64,000 nt of DNA from PALSA-894 sp034669145 (GTDB taxonomy: Bacteria > Pseudomonadota > Alphaproteobacteria > Rhizobiales > Xanthobacteraceae), in assembly GCA_034669145.1 (NCBI GenBank), contig JAXDNY010000281.1, positions 124,001 to 188,000 of the forward strand, given 5' to 3'. Below the pieces are notes generated by a model. That model worked only from the letters and a program-made list of their open reading frames with translations, made no database searches and had not been told where the DNA came from. Each line of letters starts with the position of its first letter. Positions within the stretch are counted from its first letter, which is position 1. Made by a program: the position numbers and the translations under genes. Of this stretch, positions 7,407 to 15,159 are shown piece after piece.

Positions 7407-8768
7407 TCAAAGCTGTCCGCCGTCGCCCCATGTGTCGAGCAGCGCGCGGTACCCGGGATCCTGATAGCGCGAAAGCAGGAACTCCGGCGCGTAATCGGGC
7501 AGCGCGCCACGCGTGATGTGGCGCGCGATCAGATCGCCGCTCGCGCACGATGCCATGACGCCGAAGCCCGAGTAGGCGCAAGACACATAGGCACCCTCGA
7601 CCGGCACCGGTCCGATCAGCGGGCGGTTCTCGCGCGTCTTGATGTAGTAGCCACCGTCGACGTAAGCGCGCGAGGGCTTGCCGCCATAGCCCTGCAGCGC
7701 CGGCACCATGGTCGACATGCCGCGCAACGCGATCTCGGCGTAATGCGGCGGCGGCTCGGGTAGCGGAAACTCGGGCTCGACCGCGTCGCCGTGATGGTTG
7801 AACAGTACGAGCGTCGCGTGCGCGCCGTCCGGCCGCCCGTGCACGCCCGCGGGAAACTCGTCCAGCAGCCAGCGTGCCTCCTCGTCTTCCGCGAGCGCCG
7901 CGCGTTCCTCCGCGCTCCACGGCAGATGCTGCGCGTCGAGCCAGATCATCATCGGCGCGGAACGCGGCACCGCGCTCTGCGTATCCGCGAAGCTGACCTT
8001 GTGATGCCGCTCGGCGTAGATCGGCAAATCGACGCCGATGAGTTGGGCCACCTGTTTCTGCATCGGCCCTGCGGCGAGCACCACATGTGTCGCCTCGATC
8101 GACCGGCGTTCTCCCGCGTGCTCCACATGCACCGCGCGCACGCGCGCGCCTGCCTCGATGCCGACGACCTTGCCGCGCACGAGTCTCACGCCACGCGCGC
8201 GTGCCGCCTCGAGCATTGCCGCGCCGAGCTGCTGCGCGCTCAGCCATCCGGCACGCCGCGCATGCGCAACCGCGATGGTCGCGGGCGAGAGATAAGGAAA
8301 ATGCCGGCGGATCAGGCTCGTGTCGGTGATGACATCGGCGCCGTTGAGCGCGAGGTCGAAGCCGCGCTCCGGCGAGGGCGTGTAGACGCTCGATGCGGTG
8401 TCGTGAAATCGCGCCGTGCCGGCGCCGCGCGTCTCGGCGGTGTGCGCCATCGTGTGGAGGAAATCGATCTTGGCCGAGTCGGCGGTGGCGAACACGTAGC
8501 CGCGGCGATTGAGGTTGATGCGGTTGTCGGTCGCGCGCGCGATCGTCTCGATCAGATCGATGCTGCGGTTCATGAAGGCGGTCATCGCCCAGTCCGGGCC
8601 GGGCCACCAGTTGCGATAGGCCTCGGTGGACGTGTCGGAGGTGAGCGAGAGCGGGTTTCCCGGCTCGACGATGGTCACCTCGCCGGCGCCGTGCTCGACA
8701 AGCGCGTAGGCCGCCGCCACGCCTGCGATGCCGGCGCCGCAGACGACGATCTTGGCGGAATTGGCCAT
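7407..8768 (-). CDS. FAD-dependent oxidoreductase (DAO / sarcosine oxidase-like family)
   Basis: A 453-residue flavoprotein. The N-terminal Rossmann motif GAGIAG (11-16) sits in AKIVVCGAGIAGVAAAYALV, and an acidic strand end follows in VTIVEPG. The central part holds substrate-domain features (GRPLIGPVPVEGAYVSCAYSG near the C-terminus is the typical DAO FAD-closing segment). These enzymes oxidise amines or imino acids such as sarcosine, glycine or D-amino acids. The start MANSAK at 8768 has AGG upstream; the longer frame upstream overlaps the neighbour and is discarded. It lies 14 bp downstream of the Old Yellow Enzyme gene on the same strand, so the two flavoenzymes are probably co-transcribed. 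Confidence 0.85.
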   Translation of the reverse strand: MANSAKIVVCGAGIAGVAAAYALVEHGAGEVTIVEPGNPLSLTSDTSTEAYRNWWPGPDWAMTAFMNRSIDLIETIARATDNRINLNRRGYVFATADSAKIDFLHTMAHTAETRGAGTARFHDTASSVYTPSPERGFDLALNGADVITDTSLIRRHFPYLSPATIAVAHARRAGWLSAQQLGAAMLEAARARGVRLVRGKVVGIEAGARVRAVHVEHAGERRSIEATHVVLAAGPMQKQVAQLIGVDLPIYAERHHKVSFADTQSAVPRSAPMMIWLDAQHLPWSAEERAALAEDEEARWLLDEFPAGVHGRPDGAHATLVLFNHHGDAVEPEFPLPEPPPHYAEIALRGMSTMVPALQGYGGKPSRAYVDGGYYIKTRENRPLIGPVPVEGAYVSCAYSGFGVMASCASGDLIARHITRGALPDYAPEFLLSRYQDPGYRALLDTWGDGGQL

Positions 8769-8782
8769 CACGACCTGACGCC

Positions 8783-9943
8783 TTACCCGGCGTTCATGCC
8801 CTTCATGTAGGTCGAGGGCTGCACGCTCTTCACCGATTGCGCGCGCTTGGCGAGCCAGTAGGCCTGCGGCGAGGGAACCGAGGAAAATTCTTTGTCCACG
8901 CCCATCTTCTGCGCGGCATCCATCGGCCAGTTCGGATTGTAGAGAAGCTCGCGCGCGAGCGCGATCAGGTCGGCGCGGCCTTCCTGCAAAATCTGCTCGG
9001 CCTGATCGCAATGCACGATCAGCCCAACCGCCATGCTCAGGATGTCGGCATCCCGGCGCAGCCGCTCGGCGTACGGCACCTGATAGCCGTAGGTGACCGG
9101 GCCGGCGCTCACCACGGGCGAGCCGCGCATGCCGCCGGACGAGCAGTCGATCACATCGACGCCCTTCGGCTTCACGAGCTTGGCGAGCGCGACGCTTTGG
9201 TCCGGGCCCCAGCCCGCATCGTCCTGCACTGAGAGGCGCAGGAACAGCGGCTTCGACGCCGGCCAGTGCGCGCGCACGCTGTCGACCACCTCGATGGCGA
9301 AGCGCATACGGTTGAGTTCGCTGCCGCCGTACTCGTCGTTGCGCACGTTGGAGAACGGCGAGAGGAACTGATGGATCAGATAGCCGTGCGCCCCATGGAT
9401 ATCGAGCACGTCGAAGCCCGCCTCATGGGCGCGCCGCGCCGCCTGACCCCAGCGCTCGATCACCTGCGGGATTTCGGCGCGCGTCAGCATGCGCGGCGTC
9501 GGATCGGTGTCGGGCGAATTGATCGCGCTCGAGGAGACAAGCTCCCAGGCGTCCCAGTCGTCGATCTCAGGCGCAGGCTTGAGCGGCGCGCCGCCCTCCC
9601 ACGGCCGGAAGCGCCGCGCCTTGCGGCCCGAATGCCCGAGCTGGATGCCCGGCACTGCGTTATGCTGCCGGATGAAATCGACGCAGCGCTTCAGCCCGGG
9701 AATGAACGCGTCGTCCCACAGGCCGAGATCGCCGACGGTGCCGCAGCCGCGCCGCTCCACCTTGGTGGATTCCATGAACACGAGGCCCGCGCCGCCCGCC
9801 GCGTAGCGCCCGACATTCATCAGGTGCCAGTCGGTCGCGAAACCCTTCACGGCCGAATACTGGTGCATCGGCGCGACCACGACGCGGTTTTTTAAGGTCA
9901 CGTCGCGGATCGAGATCGGTTCGAACAGCATCGGGCCGGGCAT
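8783..9943 (-). CDS. Old Yellow Enzyme family NADH:flavin oxidoreductase
   Basis: A 386-residue FMN enzyme with the OYE TIM barrel. Visible segments are LFEPISIRDVTLKNRVVVAPM at the start, GIQLGHSGRKA, the signature DIHGAHGYLIHQFLSPFSNVRN (split here around residues 180-200), and a C-terminal phosphate-binding part with RADLIALARELLYNPNWP. The length and AGHAHG-like loop place it with the XenA/YqjM (NamA) subgroup, which reduces alpha,beta-unsaturated carbonyls and nitro compounds using NAD(P)H. It is the first of a two-gene unit with the DAO-type flavoenzyme. The physiological substrate is not evident. Confidence 0.9.
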   Translation of the reverse strand: MPGPMLFEPISIRDVTLKNRVVVAPMHQYSAVKGFATDWHLMNVGRYAAGGAGLVFMESTKVERRGCGTVGDLGLWDDAFIPGLKRCVDFIRQHNAVPGIQLGHSGRKARRFRPWEGGAPLKPAPEIDDWDAWELVSSSAINSPDTDPTPRMLTRAEIPQVIERWGQAARRAHEAGFDVLDIHGAHGYLIHQFLSPFSNVRNDEYGGSELNRMRFAIEVVDSVRAHWPASKPLFLRLSVQDDAGWGPDQSVALAKLVKPKGVDVIDCSSGGMRGSPVVSAGPVTYGYQVPYAERLRRDADILSMAVGLIVHCDQAEQILQEGRADLIALARELLYNPNWPMDAAQKMGVDKEFSSVPSPQAYWLAKRAQSVKSVQPSTYMKGMNAG

Positions 9944-10004
9944 GCAGGTGCTCCTTGGCGGCGGAGCTTATGCACCAAGCCGGCGCGTGTGAAGGCGGGC
10001 CCTG

Positions 10005-11000
10005 TTAGGGCTTCATGGATGCCGCGTATGCCGAGAGCGCAATCATATCCTCGGGTGTGAGGTTCTCGACGACCGCTTTCATGAGCTGTGCTCCGGCGCC
10101 CGCGCGCGCGCCGCTCTTGATGTCGTGGAGCTGCCGGAACATGTAGGTCGGCGAGCGGCCGGCAAGCGGCGGCACGTCGCCAATGCCCTTGAGATCCTTC
10201 CCATGACAGATAGAGCAGGGCAGGGTCTTGGTGCCGATGCCGTTCGCAAGTACTTCCCCGGCTTTTACGCTTCCTGTTGGAACGTAAGCGACGAAACCCA
10301 CACGCTGGTCGCGCAACTCGACGCGTTCAAGGTCCTCGGCGGTCTCGATGATGCGCTGCCCTATCGGTTCAGTGCCCCCCTCCTTGAGGGGCGCGAGCAT
10401 CGAACCGATGATGACCTCGGTCTTTGGCACCACGTCGGCTTCGACAATGCGGATCCATGGCTGGTACTTGAGCTTTGCGTAGTACTCGGCCGCAGCCTTC
10501 GTCTCCTCCTCGGTTGCGTGCTTTGCAAGGTGCAGCATCAGGGCCGGTGGACGCATGCGCGGCTCGGAGCTTTTGCGCAAGCCATTCCGGTAATCTGCCA
10601 TCTGCTGAACGATATAGGGAGCCGTCAGGCCGGCGATGCTCGCGTTCTCCGGTTTGCCCTGTCCGTTGGGGTAATGGCACATGCCGCATGCGTACACGTC
10701 CGGCTTTCTCCCGCCGGCCACGATATCCGGCATCGGCGGCCGCTCTTCCGGAAACCAATCCTTGGCGCTGAACAGGTCGCGGATTTGCGTCCATGTATAT
10801 GACGCCTTGCTGCCGGAGATCTGGTGCGGCTTGCCGTCGTCGGGCGGCGCGACCGTGCCCGGCCGCAACACCGTGTAGGCCCATGGCGGCGTGGTCTGGG
10901 GGTCTGATGTGATCGGCGGCGCGCCTGCCTGAGCAAACGCGAGTGTGGGCGCGCCGATGGCCAGCGCAAGCGCGGCCAGCACGCAGTGAATTCGTCCCAT
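10005..11000 (-). CDS. Exported diheme cytochrome c
   Basis: A 331-residue protein with a clear Sec signal (MGRIHCVLAALALAIGAPTLAFA). It has two heme c attachment motifs: CGMCH at 105-109 and CSICH at 262-266. Each is followed by a class I-type fold segment; GRSPTYMFRQLHDIKSGAR and the C-terminal LTPEDMIALSAYAASM match the c4/c553-like diheme family. It should be a periplasmic electron carrier. GGGGGCG precedes the ATG at 11000, so the longer in-frame opening is not used. Neighbours are flavoenzymes downstream and a transglutaminase-like gene upstream on the same strand. A partner dehydrogenase is not identified in the immediate neighbourhood. Confidence 0.85.
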   Translation of the reverse strand: MGRIHCVLAALALAIGAPTLAFAQAGAPPITSDPQTTPPWAYTVLRPGTVAPPDDGKPHQISGSKASYTWTQIRDLFSAKDWFPEERPPMPDIVAGGRKPDVYACGMCHYPNGQGKPENASIAGLTAPYIVQQMADYRNGLRKSSEPRMRPPALMLHLAKHATEEETKAAAEYYAKLKYQPWIRIVEADVVPKTEVIIGSMLAPLKEGGTEPIGQRIIETAEDLERVELRDQRVGFVAYVPTGSVKAGEVLANGIGTKTLPCSICHGKDLKGIGDVPPLAGRSPTYMFRQLHDIKSGARAGAGAQLMKAVVENLTPEDMIALSAYAASMKP

Positions 11001-11160
11001 GAACGCCCCCATGGGCGACCGGTTCTCGGCCGCACCGCGACAATCTTCCAACACTGGCGCGGCTTGTCGAGTCTTATCGCGCGGGTTGCGTTCTTCGCGA
11101 GGCACGCAGGAGGGGCTCCTGGGTGTTGATCGAAGTTGTCCGAGGCCTTCAGAAGTTCGC

Positions 11161-12006
11161 CTAGGCCACCATCTGTTCTCGAACCGCAACCGCGTCAGCG
11201 TCCGTCACTTCATCGGTCCACACGGTGAAGTTCTTCAGCCGATTCCAGCCGAACGTGGTCGAGATCGCGACGTCGGCGGCATCGCGCCCGCGCGCGATCA
11301 CGATGCGGCCGATGCGCGGCACGTTGTGGCGCGCATCGAACGTGTACCAGCGTCCGCCGAGATAGACCTCGAACCAGGCGCTGTAATCCATCGGGGCGGG
11401 ATCGGGCGGCACGCCGATGTCGCCGAGATAGCCGGTGCAGTAGCGCGCCGGAATGTTCATGCAATGGCACAGCGTCATCGCCAGATGCGCATAATCGCGG
11501 CACACGCCGGCGCGCTCCTCGACCACGTCGGCCGCGCTCTTGGTGACGCGCGCCCGCATGTAGTCGAACTTGATGTGCCGGTGCACGAAATCGCAGATCG
11601 CCTGTACGCGCGCCCAGCCCTCCGGGATCTTGCCGAACATCGACCAGGCAAATTCCGACAGGCGGTCGGTCTCGCAGTAGCGGCTGCCCGTCAGGAACTG
11701 GAGCGCATCGTGCGGCAGATCGGCGACCGCGTGCTGTTGCGCATCCGGCGCGACTGGATCGGGCAGCCCGGAGTCATGCACCACAGTGTCCGTCACGATG
11801 CGCAGTTCGCCCGCGGGCGCCACGACGCGCGCACAGATATTGCCGAACGCGTCGGTGTAGCCCGAGAGCGGGCGCAGCGGCGCGAGGCGGATCAGGTCGG
11901 GAGCCAGCAGGTCGGAGGCTCGCGACGGATGCACATTGAGCATCAGCACCATCGGGGTCGGAGCCGCAAACTCATAGGTCAAGTCGCAACCGACTCGGAT
12001 CTTCAT
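11161..12006 (-). CDS. Transglutaminase-like cysteine protease-fold protein
   Basis: A 281-residue protein. An N-terminal bacterial transglutaminase-like beta domain (MKIRVGCDLTYEF) precedes the catalytic core. The Cys is C169 in ERAGVCRDYAHLAMTL and the Asp is in WYTFDARHN. At the place where the family usually has His-Ala-Trp, this protein reads DYSAWFEVYLGG, so Ser209 stands where the catalytic His is expected. This family occurs in bacteria as a putative peptidase or amidase of unknown substrate. No signal peptide is seen, so it is probably cytoplasmic. The start at MKIRV is used because the extension upstream is non-typical and overlaps intergenic sequence. Confidence 0.8.
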   Translation of the reverse strand: MKIRVGCDLTYEFAAPTPMVLMLNVHPSRASDLLAPDLIRLAPLRPLSGYTDAFGNICARVVAPAGELRIVTDTVVHDSGLPDPVAPDAQQHAVADLPHDALQFLTGSRYCETDRLSEFAWSMFGKIPEGWARVQAICDFVHRHIKFDYMRARVTKSAADVVEERAGVCRDYAHLAMTLCHCMNIPARYCTGYLGDIGVPPDPAPMDYSAWFEVYLGGRWYTFDARHNVPRIGRIVIARGRDAADVAISTTFGWNRLKNFTVWTDEVTDADAVAVREQMVA

Positions 12007-12344
12007 GGGTCGTCTCCGCACGCACGTTGAGCGCAGCCAACGCGATTGTTGCGCGGCTGTTCCCCTCCGCCGCGAAAAAGGGCGGAGGCCGTACCACGGT
12101 TCCACGCAGGCAAAAACGCGATAGATTAGGCGCCAGAAAAGCGGCGGATCGTTCGTTGCCTAAATTGGCGGCGATGCGGAAACGATCGGGCGACATTATT
12201 TATTTCGCGAAGCACGCCGCAAAGAGACGATTCTTGCGGCTCAAATGATCGTCAGGCACCTAGCATGACCACTGGCAACCGGCCGCCGCGGCAAACCGCT
12301 GCTCAGCAAATCGTCACAAATCGCGGCGCCCGATAACGGGTCGC
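12007..12344. other. Intergenic stretch without a convincing gene
   Basis: These 338 bases lie between the transglutaminase-like gene start and the L,D-transpeptidase stop. A plus-strand frame (12027-12248, TTG start, 73 codons, strongly basic) is open but lacks a ribosome binding site and family resemblance. The promoter of the transglutaminase-like gene must lie at the left end. No long palindrome was seen. Confidence 0.4.
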
Positions 12345-13715
12345 TCAGCGCGTCAGCACGATAAAGTCCGTGCCGCGGCCGGTCTCGTGGCTGTATGCAA
12401 CATCGGAAATGATCAGCGAGGCGCCCGCCGACATCAGTTCGGTGATGCGCACGAGCGCCGCATCCGGGATCGTAATGCGTGCAAGCGCGGCGCTCGGATC
12501 GCCCGGCTGCAGCACCTCGTACTCGGGCGCGACAAGTTCCTTGCGCAGCTTTTCGCCACGCGGCGTGACCGTGGAAAGATACTTGCCCGGCTTCACCGTG
12601 CGGTCGACCGGCAACGAGGCGACGTTCCAGCGCAGTCCGGTCTCGTCCTTGCCACCGAGCGCGGTGAACACGTGCGTCCCGAGCGGGCGGTCCGGCTCGG
12701 CGATCGTGACCGGCGCATCGAACACCTCGTCGAAGCCCTTGCGCACATACAGCCTGCCGGTCTTGCGGCTGACGTAGACCGAGATCGGGCCGGGCCGCAG
12801 CAGCGGGTCCTTGGGAGTCGCCGCGGTCTCATTTTTCTCCGGCGCAAGTGTGGTCTTCTCATCGTCGCCGGGATGCGCGTCGGCTTCGGCCATCCCGGTC
12901 TGCACCATCCGGTCGATCGCGCTTTCGATCCGCGCCTCGTCGCGCGCGTCGAGCGACCCCTTCAGCGGCACATCGGACACGCTCTCGACCGTCGCAAACC
13001 TGATCTTGCCGAGCGGCGCCTCGGCGCTGACGCCTCCGGGCGCAAGCGCGGACAGGCGCGGGCTGGCGATTTCGGCAAGCGCGACGTCATCCTGTGCGAT
13101 GATCACGCGCGCGCCGACCCGGGTGATGCCCCACAGGCGCTTCGCGAACGCGGCTGGCAAACGGATGCAGCCGTGCGAGGCCGGCCGGCCCGGCACGACA
13201 CCCTGATGCATCGCGACACCCGACCAGGTGATGCGCTGCATGTAGGGCATCGGTGCGCTGCTGTAGAGATTCGACTCGTGATAGATCTGCTTCTGGATGA
13301 TGCTGAAGACGCCTTGCGGCGTCGGATGGCCGGGCACGCCGGTCGAGACTTGCGAACGCGCGACCGCTTGTCCGCCGGCATAGAGCGTCAACTGCTGCTT
13401 CTTGATCGAGATGACGATCTGCAGCGGCCCCGGCGGCAGCTTCTCGGGGACCTTGACCTGTTCGGCGATGTATTTGCGCGCTTTCGCTTCCTTGCTCAGC
13501 CGCTTGACCGGCGCAACGACGGGTTCGGGGCGCTGCTGAATGGCGGGCCCGAACAATCCCCAGCGCTCGTAGGCGGCGGCCGGCGTAGCGGCAGCGGCGA
13601 ACATCGCCACAACGCTCGCGGCGACCAGCGCGCGCCGGCAACCCGCGCTTGCAACTCCTGTGACGATACGCCGTGGCACCGAATTTCCCCAAGCCCTGCG
13701 AGAGACCACTCGCAT
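12345..13715 (-). CDS. Exported L,D-transpeptidase (YkuD domain)
   Basis: A 456-residue protein with an N-terminal signal (LVAASVVAMFAAAATPAAA). A YkuD catalytic domain follows at about 97-215: LQIVISIKKQQLTLYAGG begins it, His170 sits in MHQG, and the active-site motif SHGCIRL spans 180-186 with nucleophile Cys183. The domain forms 3-3 peptidoglycan cross-links or attaches proteins to peptidoglycan in the periplasm. The second half (about 230-456) has no Cys motif but contains a second region resembling a degenerate YkuD-like beta structure (ISVYVSRKTGRLYVRKG ... PLGTHVFTAL). Such two-part proteins are common in Rhizobiales. It is monocistronic by spacing and divergent from the next gene. 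Confidence 0.88.
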   Translation of the reverse strand: MRVVSRRAWGNSVPRRIVTGVASAGCRRALVAASVVAMFAAAATPAAAYERWGLFGPAIQQRPEPVVAPVKRLSKEAKARKYIAEQVKVPEKLPPGPLQIVISIKKQQLTLYAGGQAVARSQVSTGVPGHPTPQGVFSIIQKQIYHESNLYSSAPMPYMQRITWSGVAMHQGVVPGRPASHGCIRLPAAFAKRLWGITRVGARVIIAQDDVALAEIASPRLSALAPGGVSAEAPLGKIRFATVESVSDVPLKGSLDARDEARIESAIDRMVQTGMAEADAHPGDDEKTTLAPEKNETAATPKDPLLRPGPISVYVSRKTGRLYVRKGFDEVFDAPVTIAEPDRPLGTHVFTALGGKDETGLRWNVASLPVDRTVKPGKYLSTVTPRGEKLRKELVAPEYEVLQPGDPSAALARITIPDAALVRITELMSAGASLIISDVAYSHETGRGTDFIVLTR

Positions 13716-13984
13716 TCGTATTTGCGCGAGCGTGCACGCGCGATCAAGTCATACGATGGGTACGCGCAGACGTCTTTGGGCGCCGTTGTTTCGCCGCAAC
13801 ATCGCACCCGCGTGAACCGCCTTCCGGGCGCGAATTCCCCTCGATGAACGCCGGATGAACGCCAAGTCCCGGACATTAAAGGCCAAAAATGTCACCGAAC
13901 GGTGAACCGACTCGTGGGGCCGGGGCGACCAATGGCCGAACGACCGACAATCGCTCACGTAGCGAAACCCCAAAGGAGACAGTC

Positions 13985-14491
13985 ATGTTCAAGATCCGTA
14001 CCGCCATGCTGGCGCTGGCAGCCGTTGCCTCGCTCGGTATCGCTTCCCTCGCAACCACGACTTCGGCCGATGCGCGCGGCTTCGGCGGCGGTTTCAGCCG
14101 CGGTGGCGGCGGCGGCCACGTCGGAATGCGCATGAGCGGCGCGCGTCACATCGGCGGCCTGCGCCACGTCGGTCAGCGTCACATCCGCATCGGTCACCGT
14201 CACCCCAACTGGTGCCGCATCCACGGCCGCTGCCACGTTCACGTTCGCTGGCACCGCCCGCTGATCTACGGCACCGGCCTTGTGGCGACTAGCTACGCAG
14301 TTGCCCCGGTTGCGGCGGCCCCGCGGCCCTGCACCTGCCTGACCAAGGAATACACGCCGGACAATCTGGTGGTGTTCAAGGACCTGTGCACGAAGGAAGT
14401 CGCGTCGGCGCCGGCCGGCAACACGCAAGTGCAGCTGCAGCTTCCGCAGCAGCAGCAGGAGCCGCAGCAGCAGGAGCCGCAGCAGCAGTAG
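13985..14491 (+). CDS. Secreted Gly/His-rich protein with Gln-Pro repeat tail
   Basis: A 168-residue protein starting MFKIRTAMLALAAVASLGIA, a Sec signal ending near TSADA. The mature part has a Gly-rich stretch (RGFGGGFSRGGGGGH), then a run rich in His (GLRHVGQRHIRIGHRHP, WCRIHGRCHVHVRWHRP). A conserved Cys pair follows (CTCLTKEY, DLC). The tail is LPQQQQEPQQQEPQQQ, encoded by a triplet-type repeat. AAGGAG sits just before the ATG. His-rich secreted proteins of this sort may bind metal, but that is inference; no enzyme domain is visible. A rho-independent terminator follows at 14533, so it is probably monocistronic. Confidence 0.75.
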   Translation: MFKIRTAMLALAAVASLGIASLATTTSADARGFGGGFSRGGGGGHVGMRMSGARHIGGLRHVGQRHIRIGHRHPNWCRIHGRCHVHVRWHRPLIYGTGLVATSYAVAPVAAAPRPCTCLTKEYTPDNLVVFKDLCTKEVASAPAGNTQVQLQLPQQQQEPQQQEPQQQ

Positions 14492-14509
14492 GAACCGCAG
14501 CAGCAGTAG
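14444..14509 (+). repeat. CCG(CAG)n tandem repeat including two in-frame TAG stops
   Basis: Units of CCGCAGCAGCAG with GAG/GAA connectors repeat across the end of the secreted protein gene. The last unit is duplicated together with its stop: CAGCAGTAG occurs at 14483-14491 and again at 14501-14509, exactly 18 bases later in the same frame. Readthrough of the first stop would add only EPQQQ. Confidence 0.7.
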
Positions 14510-14532
14510 GCGAGCGTCGCGCTTGAAGACAG

Positions 14533-14560
14533 AACCCCGGCTCCGGCCGGGGTTTTGGCT
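14533..14560 (+). terminator. Rho-independent terminator
   Basis: AACCCCGGC (14533-14541) pairs with GCCGGGGTT (14546-14554) around a TCCG loop. It is followed by TTGGCTTTT on the plus strand. It lies 41 bases after the secreted protein's stop and immediately before the convergent isochorismatase-fold gene's end. Confidence 0.8.
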
Positions 14561-14562
14561 TT

Positions 14563-15159
14563 TCAGCGCTGAAAGTCGCGGATGGCGTCGGCGGCAGTGA
14601 TGATTCTGGCCACCGGCCGCAGGCCCTCGATGGCCGCGTCATGCAGCTCGCGCGAGAACGCCGCGCAGCCGTCGGCGATCACGGTGCAATGGAACTCGCG
14701 CACGTGTGCATCCCTGACCGTCGAGGCGACGCCGCCGTTGGTGACGATGCCGGTGACATAGAGATGCTCGATGCCGCATTTGCGCAACACCCATTCGAGG
14801 CGCGAGGCGTGGAATGCCGAATACGCGATCTTCTCCACGCTGACATCGGCGGGCGCGAGATCGTCGATCACCTGCTGGCCCCAGCTTCCCGGCGCGAAGT
14901 CGCCTTGTCTCAGGAACGGCCGCAGCGATTTGAGATGGGCTGAGATGATCGGCTCACCGCCGCGCTCCGGCACCAGCGTGAACAGGGTCGCGACGATGAG
15001 GATGTTGTTGTCGCGCGCGGCTTTGACGAGCGGCACGAGACGGCCGGGGAGGGCGGCGATGTCGGCGGCGGATTGTTTCGCGCGGCCATAGGCGCCTTGC
15101 GGATGCAGGAAATCGTTCTGCAAGTCGCCGAGGATCAGCGCTGTGGTCTGCTTGCTCAT
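14563..15159 (-). CDS. Isochorismatase-fold hydrolase lacking the catalytic Cys
   Basis: A 198-residue isochorismatase/cysteine hydrolase fold. The catalytic Asp is D12 in ILGDLQNDF and the Lys is K110 in VEKIAYSAF. The nucleophile region reads TGIVTNGGVASTVRDA, so Gly143 replaces the Cys of the usual T-N-x-C-V. Biuret hydrolases, ureidoacrylate amidases and nicotinamidases need that Cys; true isochorismatases such as EntB lack it. The start codon overlaps the HyuA stop by 4 bp (ATGA), so it is translated together with HyuA/HyuB. By context it should act on a product of hydantoin-type or related ring opening, but the missing Cys argues against simple amidase chemistry. Confidence 0.8.
   Translation of the reverse strand: MSKQTTALILGDLQNDFLHPQGAYGRAKQSAADIAALPGRLVPLVKAARDNNILIVATLFTLVPERGGEPIISAHLKSLRPFLRQGDFAPGSWGQQVIDDLAPADVSVEKIAYSAFHASRLEWVLRKCGIEHLYVTGIVTNGGVASTVRDAHVREFHCTVIADGCAAFSRELHDAAIEGLRPVARIITAADAIRDFQR

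Noticed and set aside
12027..12248. A possible 73-residue plus-strand gene with TTG start
   Set aside because: It has no ribosome binding site, a basic low-complexity composition and no recognisable family; it is reported only as an intergenic stretch.
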